This document shows positions 1-8,303 of a stretch of DNA of 64,000 nt, piece by piece. The notes under the pieces are model-generated. The model made no database searches and was not told the origin of the DNA. It saw only the letters and a program-made list of their open reading frames with translations. Position 1 is the stretch's first letter; every line of letters begins with the position of its first letter. The stretch is from NCBI RefSeq assembly GCF_004343775.1, contig NZ_PTXL01000011.1, positions 1-64,000 on the forward strand. Reading direction: 5' to 3'. The DNA comes from Burkholderia sp. SRS-46 (GTDB lineage Bacteria > Pseudomonadota > Gammaproteobacteria > Burkholderiales > Burkholderiaceae). The position numbers and the translations under genes were made by a program.

Positions 1-162
1 GCAGTACATCGGCGGCGCGCGCGCACGCGGATCGTGCCCGACGACGTGTCGAGCCGGTTGTCGACCGAGTCGATCACGCCGCTTCTCGAATAGCCGCTCT
101 CGTTCGCGAGGCCCAGCTCGACCGGCATCTTGCGGCCGTCGCGCGCGCCGCCGATGTACTGC
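1..162. repeat. 23-bp perfect inverted repeat at the window edge (1-23 and 140-162)
   Basis: Bases 1-23 are the exact reverse complement of bases 140-162. The copy at 140-162 sits in a conserved part of the adaptor gene (QYIGGARDG). The copy at 1-23 begins at the very first base and replaces the normal continuation of that gene. This is the pattern of a foldback or assembly artefact at a contig end, although a real inversion cannot be excluded. Confidence 0.8.
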
Positions 163-854
163 AGGTAGGTCTGCTCGTCGGCGTCGAACGACGCGTAGAT
201 CGGCGACACCGACACGAGCGTCGTCAGCGGCGCGGCCGACGCGCCGGCCGACACGACGTTGCCGAGCGTGATCTCCGCGCGCGACACGCGGCCCGCCACG
301 GGCGCGCTGATCCGCGTGTAGCCAAGATCGATGCGCGCGGTCTCGAGCGCGGCTTCCGCGGCCTTCAGGTTCGCGCTCGCCTCGCGCGCGGCGTTCTGCT
401 TCTCGTCGTAGTCGCGCTTCGCGATCGCGTTGTCGCCGATCAGGCGCTGCGCGCGCTGCCAGTCGCTCTGCGCATAGCCGTTGCGCGCCTGCGCCGCCGC
501 GAGCTGGGCCGCCGCGCGATCGACGGCGGCCTGGTACGGACGCGGGTCGATCACGAACAGCACGTCGCCCTTCTTCACGAGCGCGCCGTCCTTGAAGTTG
601 ACCGACACGATCGTGCCCGACACCTGCGGGCGGACCTCGACCTTCTCGACGGCGTCGAGACGGCCGGAATAGCTCTGCCAGTCGGTGACGGTCTGCGGCA
701 CGACGGTCGCGACGTCGACTTCGGGCAACGGCGCCGACTTGGCCGGCACGTTCGCGCGGCCGCGCATCGCGCCCGACAACGAGAGGCCGATCGCGATGGC
801 GATGACCGTCACGGCCCCCGCCACGCGGGAACGGTGGGTAGAAAAGAGGTTCAT
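1..854 (-). CDS. RND efflux periplasmic adaptor (HlyD/MexE type), 3' end missing
   Basis: This is the membrane-fusion subunit of a tripartite RND efflux pump, linking the inner-membrane transporter to the outer-membrane channel. The ATG at 854 is followed by MNLFSTHRSR and a hydrophobic segment (about residues 12-30) that serves as signal or anchor. Then come the first lipoyl half (VEKVEVRPQVSGTIVSV), an alpha-hairpin rich in Ala, Gln and Arg, and the second lipoyl half with ARIDLGYTRISAPVAGRV, followed by the start of the beta-barrel (YASFDADEQTYLQY). The reading frame leaves the window after about 284 codons of an expected 380-400, so the C-terminus and the RND partner lie outside. The last seven or eight codons fall in a foldback repeat and replace the usual sequence after TIRVRAR, so they may be artefactual. 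The MFS gene upstream has the same direction but is 176 bp away. Confidence 0.88.
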   Translation of the reverse strand, partial: MNLFSTHRSRVAGAVTVIAIAIGLSLSGAMRGRANVPAKSAPLPEVDVATVVPQTVTDWQSYSGRLDAVEKVEVRPQVSGTIVSVNFKDGALVKKGDVLFVIDPRPYQAAVDRAAAQLAAAQARNGYAQSDWQRAQRLIGDNAIAKRDYDEKQNAAREASANLKAAEAALETARIDLGYTRISAPVAGRVSRAEITLGNVVSAGASAAPLTTLVSVSPIYASFDADEQTYLQYIGGARDGRKMPVELGLANESGYSRSGVIDSVDNRLDTSSGTIRVRARRRCT

Positions 855-1030
855 CGAGTCAGGTTCCAGACGATGCCTGTCTGCACTCGCCCGCAGGCAT
901 CCATGGGCGCGCCGCACCGGCGGCGCACGACGCGGCGGCGGTGGCGACTTCCGCGTGCACGGCCGGGCGCCGCGCACCGGCGCCTATCGGCGGCCGGGCC
1001 CGCGCTTCCGGCCCTCGAACGCCGTGGCCA

Positions 1031-2251
1031 TCATCCGTCGACGAGTTCGGGCGCAGCCGCCGGCACCGCTTTCCGGCGCGCGGTGACGAGCACGATGCCC
1101 AGCGAGGCCGCTTCGAACAGCGCGCCGATCCATCCGAGCGCGCCGACGCCGCGCGTGCCGAGAACGTATCCCCCGAGCCCGGAGCCCAGCGAAAAGCCGA
1201 TGTACATGAACGACGCGTTCAGCGACAGCGTCACCGGCGCGACGTTCACGCCGCCGATGCCGATCAGCCGCGACTGCTGCGGCGCGATGAAGCCCCAGAC
1301 CGACGCGCCCCAGCAGACCACGGCGACGATCACCGGCACGACCGCGATCGCGGGCGGGACGTACGCATGAATCAGCGACAGCGTGATGAACGCCGCGGTC
1401 AGCACGCTCAGCATGAGCACGATCACGCGGTGCGACCCGAGCTTGTCGGTCAGGCGACCGCCGATGATCATCCCCGTCACGGCCGACACCCCCCACGCGA
1501 ACAGCACGACGCTGAGCGGAACGCCGTGCGCCTGCAGCGTCTCGCCGATATAGGCGGCGATGTAGGTATAGACGACATACGCGCCCGTCGCCCACAACAT
1601 CGTCGACAGCAAGGCCGTCAGCACGGCAGGCCTGCACCCGACGTTGACCCGCTGCGTCAGCGTCGCGGTCGGCAGCCCCTTGCCGAAGCCCTTCGGCAAG
1701 CCGAACTTCAGCCCGATCGTCGCGATCGCGCCGAGCACGGCCACGCTCGCGAAGGTCGAGCGCCAGCTGCCGAACCCCGCGATGATCGAGCCGAGCGGCA
1801 CGCCCAGCGCAATCGCGACGCTCGACCCGCCGTTCACGATCGCCAGCGCGCGGCCGCGCTGTTCGGGCGCGACGAGCGATCCGGCCACGGCGTTGGCGTT
1901 CGGCAGGAACAGGCCGGCAGTGAACGCGAGCAGGATGCGCGCGGCCATCAGCTGCGTGAAGGTCGTCGAATACCAGGCGGCGACGTTCGCGACGGAAAAC
2001 GCCGCAAGGCTGACGATCAGCAACGTGCGGCGATTGAGATTGCCGGTCAGCGTCGTCAGGACCGGCGAGCTGATCGCATACGCGAACGCGAACACGCTCA
2101 CCAGCAGCCCGGCGGCGCTGACGCTGCGGCCCAGATCGGCCGAGATGCTCGGCAGCAGCGGTGCGATCATGAACCCTTCCGTCGACAGGCAAAACGCGCC
2201 GAGCGCCAGCCAGTACAGCGGCCGCTTTGATTCGATTCGTACTGTTTCCAT
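1031..2251 (-). CDS. MFS transporter (AraJ/YdhP-like drug or sugar efflux permease)
   Basis: A 406-residue inner-membrane major facilitator protein with about 12 hydrophobic segments. It starts METVRIESKR, and the first helix is WLALGAFCLSTEGFMIAPLL. A loop with RRTLLIVSL after helix 2 and a central RLTDKLGSHR loop match the DHA1 exporter family. An SD sequence GGAGG lies 5 bp before the ATG, supporting the start. Such proteins export small molecules by proton antiport; the substrate cannot be read from sequence. It is the only gene between the RND adaptor and the TetR gene, all on the minus strand, so the TetR protein 270 bp upstream is a plausible but unproven controller. Confidence 0.88.
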   Translation of the reverse strand: METVRIESKRPLYWLALGAFCLSTEGFMIAPLLPSISADLGRSVSAAGLLVSVFAFAYAISSPVLTTLTGNLNRRTLLIVSLAAFSVANVAAWYSTTFTQLMAARILLAFTAGLFLPNANAVAGSLVAPEQRGRALAIVNGGSSVAIALGVPLGSIIAGFGSWRSTFASVAVLGAIATIGLKFGLPKGFGKGLPTATLTQRVNVGCRPAVLTALLSTMLWATGAYVVYTYIAAYIGETLQAHGVPLSVVLFAWGVSAVTGMIIGGRLTDKLGSHRVIVLMLSVLTAAFITLSLIHAYVPPAIAVVPVIVAVVCWGASVWGFIAPQQSRLIGIGGVNVAPVTLSLNASFMYIGFSLGSGLGGYVLGTRGVGALGWIGALFEAASLGIVLVTARRKAVPAAAPELVDG

Positions 2252-2522
2252 TACCCCTCCAGGTCGAGAATGCCTCTTGAGCCGCGCATCCCGCTCTCCG
2301 CAACGAGCGGCTTCACGAATTCTTCACAATTAGCAGTCCAAAGCGAGATGTTCCGGCGCGACTGTCCGGATGTCCGTCCATGCGTCGGCACATCGAAATC
2401 GTTTTACTTCGGGGAGCGCAACGGCGCGGCGAGTTGCGTCGAGCGGCCGCGGGCCGCCCGGCGTCAGCGACCGGAGCCGGGGCCCGCGCGGCGCGTCGAC
2501 CGCGGCGCGCGGCCCGTGCCCG

Positions 2523-3107
2523 TCACCCCGCGACGCACGCGGCTTCGCCCGCCACGGCGTCGAGCCATGCGTCAATCTGCTCGACTTCACGCTGGATGAA
2601 CGGCTCGTCGGCGTATGCGTTCGCTAGGACCGCCACGCCTTGCGTTCGCGACAGCAGATGCATCGCCAACATATCGGCGGCATCGCAGCCCAGCAGGTCG
2701 AACTGCGCGGTCAACCACGCGCGGAACAGCGACAGCAATTCGTTCGCGCGGTCGTGCGCGTCGTGATTCAGCTTCCCGAGCTCCGTGCAAAGCGTGCCGA
2801 TCGGGCACCCGGAACGCATGATCTTGCTCCGGTTGGTGACGAGCATTTGCGCGAAACGCTTGAGGCGATCGAGCGGCGCCGACCATTCGGCATCCCACTC
2901 GTCCAGCATGGATTGCACGTTCAGGAGCCGCGCGTCGATCACGGCCTCGAGAATCTCGTCCTTGGTCTTGAAGTGGTGATAGAAATTGCCGCGCGAGATC
3001 TGGACCGCGCCGGCGATATCGGAAAACGACGTGTGCTGGTAGCCCTGCTGGTAGAACAGCTGGTCGGCGGAAGCGATGATCAGGTCGCGAGTCGATTCGG
3101 CTTTCAT
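2523..3107 (-). CDS. TetR/AcrR-family transcriptional repressor
   Basis: 194 residues. The N-terminal helix-turn-helix is clear: an alpha-1 region TRDLIIASADQLFYQQGY, then TSFSDIAGAVQISRGNFYHH with the typical FYHHFKTKDEIL end at about residue 50. The C-terminal ligand domain resembles the AcrR/YcdC group (CPIGTLCTELGKLNHDAHDR near residues 102-121). It is transcribed divergently from a LysR gene, and the 187-bp gap carries two similar palindromes with TAGGAC-type arms, which suggests autoregulation and control of the divergent gene. The inducer is unknown. Confidence 0.9.
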   Translation of the reverse strand: MKAESTRDLIIASADQLFYQQGYQHTSFSDIAGAVQISRGNFYHHFKTKDEILEAVIDARLLNVQSMLDEWDAEWSAPLDRLKRFAQMLVTNRSKIMRSGCPIGTLCTELGKLNHDAHDRANELLSLFRAWLTAQFDLLGCDAADMLAMHLLSRTQGVAVLANAYADEPFIQREVEQIDAWLDAVAGEAACVAG

Positions 3108-3189
3108 GGAATTACCTGCCCTGTTGCCAGGCCCGGTGCGGGATGTATCGCACGGTCACCTGGGTTGCCTCCAATTTTCGAGGCACGAT

Positions 3190-3235
3190 TAGGATGTTCG
3201 TCCTACAATATCTTCATACTAAGACGCTCGTCCTA
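3190..3235. promoter_or_regulatory. Paired TetR-type operators between the tetR and lysR genes
   Basis: Two 16-bp imperfect palindromes, TAGGATGTTCGTCCTA at 3190-3205 and TAAGACGCTCGTCCTA at 3220-3235, share the right arm CGTCCTA, and each has one mismatch in the left arm. Their centres are exactly 30 bp apart, close to three helical turns, so both would be read from one face of the DNA. Spacing and position fit binding by the adjacent TetR protein; this is inferred from pattern only. Confidence 0.7.
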
Positions 3236-3294
3236 ATTCGTCAAGAAGAGCCGGCGACGGCCCGGACGACCAACCGAGAGACAGGGATCGTTCA

Positions 3295-4236
3295 ATGGAT
3301 TATCTGCAGTCGATACGCGTATTCGTCCGGATCGCCGAACTCGGCAGCTATTCGCGGGCCGCGCGCGCGTTGCGGATTTCGAATTCACTCGCGACGCGGC
3401 TCGTGATGTCGCTCGAAAGCCATCTGAACACCCGCTTGTTCCAGCGGAGCACGCGCCGCCTGTCGCTGACCGAGCAGGGGCAGGCCTATCTCGAGTGCGT
3501 AAGCCAGATCCTCACGGATCTCGAGCGGGCCGAGCGGCTCGTCGCCGCGCATACCCGGGAGCCGGCCGGCACGCTGCGCATCGCCGCGCACCCGATGTTC
3601 AGCCTGCACGGTTTTTCGGCGGCGCTGAACGCGTATACGCAGCGCTATCCGCGGGTGACGCTCGACCTGACGTTGACGGACCGCCCGGTCAACCTGATCG
3701 AGGAGCGATTCGACGTCGGCGTGCTGATGAGCCGCCAGGTGACGGGTGACAGCATCGTCAAGCGATGGCTGATGAGGACCCGCATGATGGTGTGTACCGC
3801 GCCCGCCTATCTGAAGAAGCACGGCGCGCCCGCGCATCCGGAGGATCTGGCCGGGCACGCGTGGCTGCACCTGCCGCTCGAACGGTATGGCGAACAACTG
3901 GAGCTGGTCGGCCCGGACGGGCCCGTGCACGTGAATCCGACGAACGTCGCGCTGGCGAACAACTCGAGCATGCTGCGCCAGCTTGCCGTGCTCGGCATGG
4001 GCATCGCGCTGCTGCCGTGCCATATGGTCGACGACGACCTGCGCGAAGGCCGGCTGGTCCGTTTGCTGGCCGATTACCAGCTGCCTCCGGCCGACATCCA
4101 TGTCGCGTATCCGTCGCGCACGCACCTGCCGTCGAAAGTGCGGACCTTCGCCGACCATCTCGTCGAATCGGCCGGGGCGGCGCTGGACACGCGGGTCGCC
4201 GAGCTGGATTTCGCGCCGGTGAAGACGGCCGCGTGA
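3295..4236 (+). CDS. LysR-family transcriptional regulator
   Basis: 313 residues. The winged helix-turn-helix covers about residues 1-60 (MDYLQSIRVFVRIAELGSYS, then RLVMSLESHLNTRLFQRSTR and LTEQGQAYLE). The effector-binding periplasmic-type domain follows (GTLRIAAHPMF; RFDVGVLMSRQVTGDS; LGMGIALLPCHMVDDDL). The subgroup with FQRSTRRLSLTEQG and an AYPSRTHLPSKVRTFADHLVE end is common next to oxidoreductases and efflux genes in Burkholderia. Its start is 60 bp downstream of the second TetR palindrome, so its expression is probably controlled by the divergent TetR protein. Its own target is not evident. Confidence 0.9.
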   Translation: MDYLQSIRVFVRIAELGSYSRAARALRISNSLATRLVMSLESHLNTRLFQRSTRRLSLTEQGQAYLECVSQILTDLERAERLVAAHTREPAGTLRIAAHPMFSLHGFSAALNAYTQRYPRVTLDLTLTDRPVNLIEERFDVGVLMSRQVTGDSIVKRWLMRTRMMVCTAPAYLKKHGAPAHPEDLAGHAWLHLPLERYGEQLELVGPDGPVHVNPTNVALANNSSMLRQLAVLGMGIALLPCHMVDDDLREGRLVRLLADYQLPPADIHVAYPSRTHLPSKVRTFADHLVESAGAALDTRVAELDFAPVKTAA

Positions 4237-4246
4237 CGCCTGCTCG

Positions 4247-4702
4247 CTAGCGCTCGGCGTCCGTCCGCCGGATGAAACAGGTCGCGGTGGCCAGCGCGAT
4301 CTTCTTGCCGTCCGGCGTGCTCAGCACCCCTTCGGCGATGCCGAGGCTTTTCGACAGATGCGCGACGCGCCCTTCCGCGACCAGCTCGACGGACTGCGGT
4401 ACCGGCCGCAGCATCTTCACGCTGAGGTCGACCGTCGCGTAACCGGCATGCGCGTCGAGCATCGTATGGACGGCGCAGCCCGTCACCGAGTCGAGCACCG
4501 TCGCCGCGAATCCGCCATGCACGGCGCCTTGCGAGTTCAGGTGTCGCTCGTCCGCGTGCGCGATCATCTTCACGTAGCCGGGCTCGATGACTTCCGCGCG
4601 CATCGGCATCGTGCTCCACATCGTCGCGGCGGGAACGTCGCCCGCCGCCGCGGCGCGCAGGAATTCCAGTCCGGACATCGGCGTCTGCGCCATGTTTGCC
4701 AC
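4247..4702 (-). CDS. PaaI-family hotdog thioesterase
   Basis: 151 residues, the normal size for a single hotdog domain. The key signature is NSQGAVHGGFAATVLDSVTG at about residues 56-75, where the G-x-x-H-G-G loop binds the acyl-CoA thioester, followed by the central strands YATVDLSVKMLRPVP. Such enzymes hydrolyse acyl-CoA or aryl-CoA thioesters. It converges on the LysR gene with a 10-bp gap and is 222 bp downstream of the aconitase, in the same direction as the biosynthetic cluster. It could be the last gene of that unit or independent of it. Confidence 0.85.
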   Translation of the reverse strand: MANMAQTPMSGLEFLRAAAAGDVPAATMWSTMPMRAEVIEPGYVKMIAHADERHLNSQGAVHGGFAATVLDSVTGCAVHTMLDAHAGYATVDLSVKMLRPVPQSVELVAEGRVAHLSKSLGIAEGVLSTPDGKKIALATATCFIRRTDAER

Positions 4703-4924
4703 TCCTCGTCGATCGGCCCGGCCGGAAGACCGTGGCGATGCCGGACGGCATGGGTCGTGCGGGCCGCGACGCGCGCCGGCATCGCGCGTCGCACGGCCGC
4801 CCGGACGGCCTTCCTTGCCGCCGCGGGCGATCAGGCAGCCCGCCTGCGGCTTTTTGATACTAATGGCGCCCGTTCGGCAGCGTCAACGACGGCCCGCCGT
4901 GGATGTCGTGAACGCCCGCCGGCC

Positions 4925-7579
4925 TCAGCCCGCGCGTTGCATCGTGCTCGCGAAGATCGCGCGCAGGACGCCGCCCTCGCGCACGTAGCGCCATTCGGCC
5001 AGCGTATCGATGCGCAGCGTGCCGGTCACGCGGACGACCTCGCGCCCATCTCGCCGGACGGTGACCGTCGCCGGCGGACGCGGCGCCCGCGCGTGCGGAT
5101 CGAAATCGATATCGATGCGTTCGGAACCGTCCCACGCGAGCGCATCGAGTGCGTTCGGCGCGCCCACTTCGATCGGCAGCACGCCCATCAGCGCCAGGTT
5201 GCTGCGATGGATGCGCTCGAAACCGGCGGCGATGACCGCGGCGACGCCCAGCAGCGACGTGCCCTTCGCCGCCCAGTCGCGCGCGCTTCCCGAGCCGTAC
5301 AGCGCGCCCGCGACGATCACGCTCGGCACGCCGTCGTCGCGATTTTCCATCGCGACCTCGTACAGGCTGCGCGTCGCGCCGTCGCGCGCCGAACGGGCGA
5401 CGGGGCCCGCGTCGAGCCCGCTCACCCGGTTGCGAAGATGCGGATTCGCGAATGTGCCGCGAATCATCACATGATGGTTGCAGCGGCGCGCACCGTAGGT
5501 ATTGAACGCCTCCGCGGGAACCTGCCGCGCACGCAGGTAGCGGGCCGCCTCGCTGTTGGCCGCGATCGCGCCGACCGGGCTGATATGGTCGGTCGTGACG
5601 CCGTCGCCGAGCACGGCGAGCACACGCGCGCGATGCACGGGCCCGAACGCCCGCGCGTCGCGCCCCGGCGCGTCGAAGAACGGCGGTTCGACGAAGTAGC
5701 CCGATGTCTCGCGCCACTCGAACAGCGCGGCCGCCGGCGCATCGATGCGCGACCAGCCGGCGCTGTCGCCGCCCCCGGCGCGCGTGTCGTCTCGCGCGTC
5801 GTCATACAGGCCGGCGTATGCACGCGCGTCGACGACCTCATCGACGAGCGCGTCGATTTCCGCCTGGTCGGGCCACACGTCGGCCAGGAAGACCGGCGCG
5901 CCGGCCGCATCGAACCCGAGCGGCTCGGCATCGAGATCGCGCGCGACCGTGCCGGCCAGCGCATAGGCCACCACGAGCGCGGGGCTCGCCAAATAGTTGG
6001 CCTTGATCGCGCGATGAATGCGGCCCTCGAAGTTGCGATTGCCGGACAGCACGGCGGCCGCCGACAGGTCGCGCGCGCGAATCGCCGCCTCGACCCCGTC
6101 GGCGAGCGCGCCCGTATTGCCGACGCACGACGCGCACCCGTAAGCGGCAACGAAGAAGCCGAGCCGCTGCAACGGCTCGAGCAGGCCCGCGCGCTCGAGG
6201 TAGCGCGTCACCGCGCGCGAGCCCGGCGCAAGCACCGTCTTCACATGGCCGGGCGGGCGCAAGCCGCGCGCGACCGCGCGCCGCGCCAGCAGCCCGGCCG
6301 CCAGCATCGCCGCCGGGTTGGCCGTGTTGGTGCACGACGTGATCGCGGCGAGCACGACGGCACCGTCGCCGAGCCCGTCCGGCGACGGCGCGGATCGCGA
6401 CGCGCCGCCGCCGCGCGCGACGCTCGCGGGCACCTGCGCCACGGCGAGTTTCTGGTGCGGCCGCGCGGGCCCCGCGAGCGTGGGCGCGACGGCCGACAGG
6501 TCGATCGACAGCACCGCCGTGTAGTCGTGGTCGGCCGCATCCGGAATCCCGAACAGGCCCTGCCCGGCGTAGTACGCACGGATCGTTTCGATCGCATCGC
6601 GCGATCGCCCCGTTTGCGCCAGATAGGCGAGCGTGGTGTCGTCAATGCCGAAATAGGCGGTCGTCGCGCCGTATTCGGGCGCCATGTTGGCGATCGTCGC
6701 GCGGTCCGGCAACGACAGGCGCCGCGCACCGGGCCCGACGAACTCGAGGAACTTGCCGACCACGCCGGCTTCGCGCAGCGCGTGGGTCAGGTGCAGCGCG
6801 ACGTCGGTGGCCGACACGCGGCCGCCGGGCGCGCCCGTCAGGTGCACGGCGACGACGTCCGGCGCGCTCTGGTGGAGCGGCTCCCCGAGCAGCGCGATCT
6901 CCGCCTCGAGCCCGCCGACGCCCCAGCCCAGCACGCCGAGCGCGTTGATCATCGTCGTGTGCGAATCCGTTCCGACGACCGTATCCGGAAACAGCCAGCC
7001 GTCGCGGCGAGCGACCACGCCGGCCAGGAACTCGAGATTGATCTGGTGGACGATGCCCTTGCCGGGCGGAATCACGCGCACATCCCGAAACGCGCGGGCG
7101 GCCCATTTGACGAATGCGAAGCGCTCCGCATTGAGCCGGTATTCCGCCGCGAGATTCGCTTCGTATGCCGCCGTATCGCCATAGGCGTCCACCACGACCG
7201 AATGATCGACGACGAGATCGACGGGCAGCGTCGGTTGAATCGCCTGCGCCTGCGCGCCGGCCCGTACCGCGGCCGAACGCATCGCCGCGAGATCGCACAG
7301 CAGCGGAATGCCGGATGCGTCCTGCAGCAGCACGCGCGCGACCCAGACCGCGATGTCCCGGCCATCGCCCGCGCGCCAGTCGAGCAGCGCCTCCGCCTGC
7401 TGCGCCGCGGCGGGCGTGCCGTCGGCGCGGCGCAGCGCGGCCTCGAGCAGGATCCGGATCGACGGCGGAAAGCGCGCGACGCGCGGATGGGCGTGCGCGA
7501 CCGCCGGCAGCGACACGATGCGCGCGGTCGTGCCGTCGGGCAGCGGGAAGGTTCGATGAAAGTCGGTGTAGTTCGCCAT
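4925..7579 (-). CDS. Aconitase-family hydratase (AcnA type), cluster-associated paralogue
   Basis: 884 residues starting MANYTDFHRTFPLPDG; the frame is open 13 codons further upstream, but the AcnA-like N-terminus supports 7579. The protein keeps the [4Fe-4S] ligands Cys416 (AITSCTNTANPAA), Cys482 and Cys485 (YGCASCVGN), the active-site GTDSHTTMINALGVLGWGVGG and the C-terminal swivel domain (SGSARDWAAKGT). The family dehydrates and rehydrates citrate-like tricarboxylates. It deviates from housekeeping AcnA in several conserved stretches (for example ILLEAALRR, and LLGEPLHQSAPD in place of the usual MLGQP loop), so the substrate may be another 2-hydroxy acid. It is 72 bp downstream of the nitroreductase and shares strand with the PKS cluster, which also encodes a citramalate-synthase-like enzyme. 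Confidence 0.88.
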   Translation of the reverse strand: MANYTDFHRTFPLPDGTTARIVSLPAVAHAHPRVARFPPSIRILLEAALRRADGTPAAAQQAEALLDWRAGDGRDIAVWVARVLLQDASGIPLLCDLAAMRSAAVRAGAQAQAIQPTLPVDLVVDHSVVVDAYGDTAAYEANLAAEYRLNAERFAFVKWAARAFRDVRVIPPGKGIVHQINLEFLAGVVARRDGWLFPDTVVGTDSHTTMINALGVLGWGVGGLEAEIALLGEPLHQSAPDVVAVHLTGAPGGRVSATDVALHLTHALREAGVVGKFLEFVGPGARRLSLPDRATIANMAPEYGATTAYFGIDDTTLAYLAQTGRSRDAIETIRAYYAGQGLFGIPDAADHDYTAVLSIDLSAVAPTLAGPARPHQKLAVAQVPASVARGGGASRSAPSPDGLGDGAVVLAAITSCTNTANPAAMLAAGLLARRAVARGLRPPGHVKTVLAPGSRAVTRYLERAGLLEPLQRLGFFVAAYGCASCVGNTGALADGVEAAIRARDLSAAAVLSGNRNFEGRIHRAIKANYLASPALVVAYALAGTVARDLDAEPLGFDAAGAPVFLADVWPDQAEIDALVDEVVDARAYAGLYDDARDDTRAGGGDSAGWSRIDAPAAALFEWRETSGYFVEPPFFDAPGRDARAFGPVHRARVLAVLGDGVTTDHISPVGAIAANSEAARYLRARQVPAEAFNTYGARRCNHHVMIRGTFANPHLRNRVSGLDAGPVARSARDGATRSLYEVAMENRDDGVPSVIVAGALYGSGSARDWAAKGTSLLGVAAVIAAGFERIHRSNLALMGVLPIEVGAPNALDALAWDGSERIDIDFDPHARAPRPPATVTVRRDGREVVRVTGTLRIDTLAEWRYVREGGVLRAIFASTMQRAG

Positions 7580-7651
7580 GATGCGTGGTTCGTTATGGCG
7601 CGCCCCGCATGCCGGCACGCTGGAAGTCGATACTGCGACGCGCGCTTCGCG

Positions 7652-8251
7652 CTAAGCGGCCGCCGGCCCCGCGACTGCCGCCGGCGTCCAGACGCTCAGC
7701 ACGCTGTCGAGCGCCGGGCGGCTGCGCTCGGCGACGTCCTCCGCGGGCTCGCCGACGTGGACGAATCCGACCGTCTGCTCGTGCGCCGCCAGCCCGAGGA
7801 TCGCCGCGACCTCCGCGTCGTAGGCGGCCCAGCCGGTCAGCCACTGCGCGCCCAGCCCGATGGCCGTCGCGGCGAGCAGCAGGTTGTACGCGACGCAGCC
7901 CGCGCTCAGTTGCTGCTCGACGACCGGAATCTTGTTGTCCGGATCCAGGCGCGCGATCACCGCGATCACCAGCGGCGCGAACGTATAGCGCAGCCGCTCC
8001 TTCTCCAGCTGCGCCTCCGTCATTCCCGTGCGCTGCAGCGCGCGCTCGGCGAGCCGCTCCCCGAAGCGCAGCTTCGCGTCGCCCTCGAGCAGGATCAGGC
8101 GGAACGGTTCGAGCTTGCCGTGGTCCGGCACGCGAATCGCGGCCTCCAGCACGCGGGTCAGCGTCGCCCGGTCGGGCGCCGCGCCGCCCAGTTGACGCAA
8201 CGGCGTGGAGCGGCGTTTCAGCAATAACGCGAGAGGATCAGTCATCAACAT
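7652..8251 (-). CDS. Nitroreductase-family flavoprotein (YdjA-like)
   Basis: 199 residues beginning MLMTDPLALLLKRRST. An AAGGAGG SD lies 6 bp before the ATG at 8251, which fixes this start over the ATG two codons later. FMN and substrate-binding signatures are RRSTPLRQLGG near the N-terminus, RVPDHGKLEPFRLILLEGD at about 44-62 and GLGAQWLTGWAAYD near 138-151. Single-domain nitroreductases use NAD(P)H to reduce nitro groups, quinones or enones. It sits between the NTF2-like gene and the aconitase in one strand of closely spaced genes, so it may tailor the cluster product, possibly by an enoyl reduction that the ER-less PKS lacks; that role is inference. Confidence 0.88.
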   Translation of the reverse strand: MLMTDPLALLLKRRSTPLRQLGGAAPDRATLTRVLEAAIRVPDHGKLEPFRLILLEGDAKLRFGERLAERALQRTGMTEAQLEKERLRYTFAPLVIAVIARLDPDNKIPVVEQQLSAGCVAYNLLLAATAIGLGAQWLTGWAAYDAEVAAILGLAAHEQTVGFVHVGEPAEDVAERSRPALDSVLSVWTPAAVAGPAAA

Positions 8252-8303
8252 AGTGGGCCTCCTTGGGTTCGGTTCGCCGGCGCACCGGCATGCGCGCACG
8301 CCG

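Noticed and set aside
984..2303. A 439-residue minus-strand frame overlapping the MFS gene
   Set aside because: Arg/Ala-rich shadow in another frame; the 1031-2251 frame encodes recognisable membrane helices.
2430..2522. GC-rich self-complementary stretch as a terminator after the TetR gene
   Set aside because: No discrete stem with a T-run; the complementarity reflects GCG repeats common in this genome.
4358..8227. A long plus-strand open frame opposite the aconitase and nitroreductase
   Set aside because: Low-complexity Arg-rich translation, no family motifs, and clear genes on the other strand.
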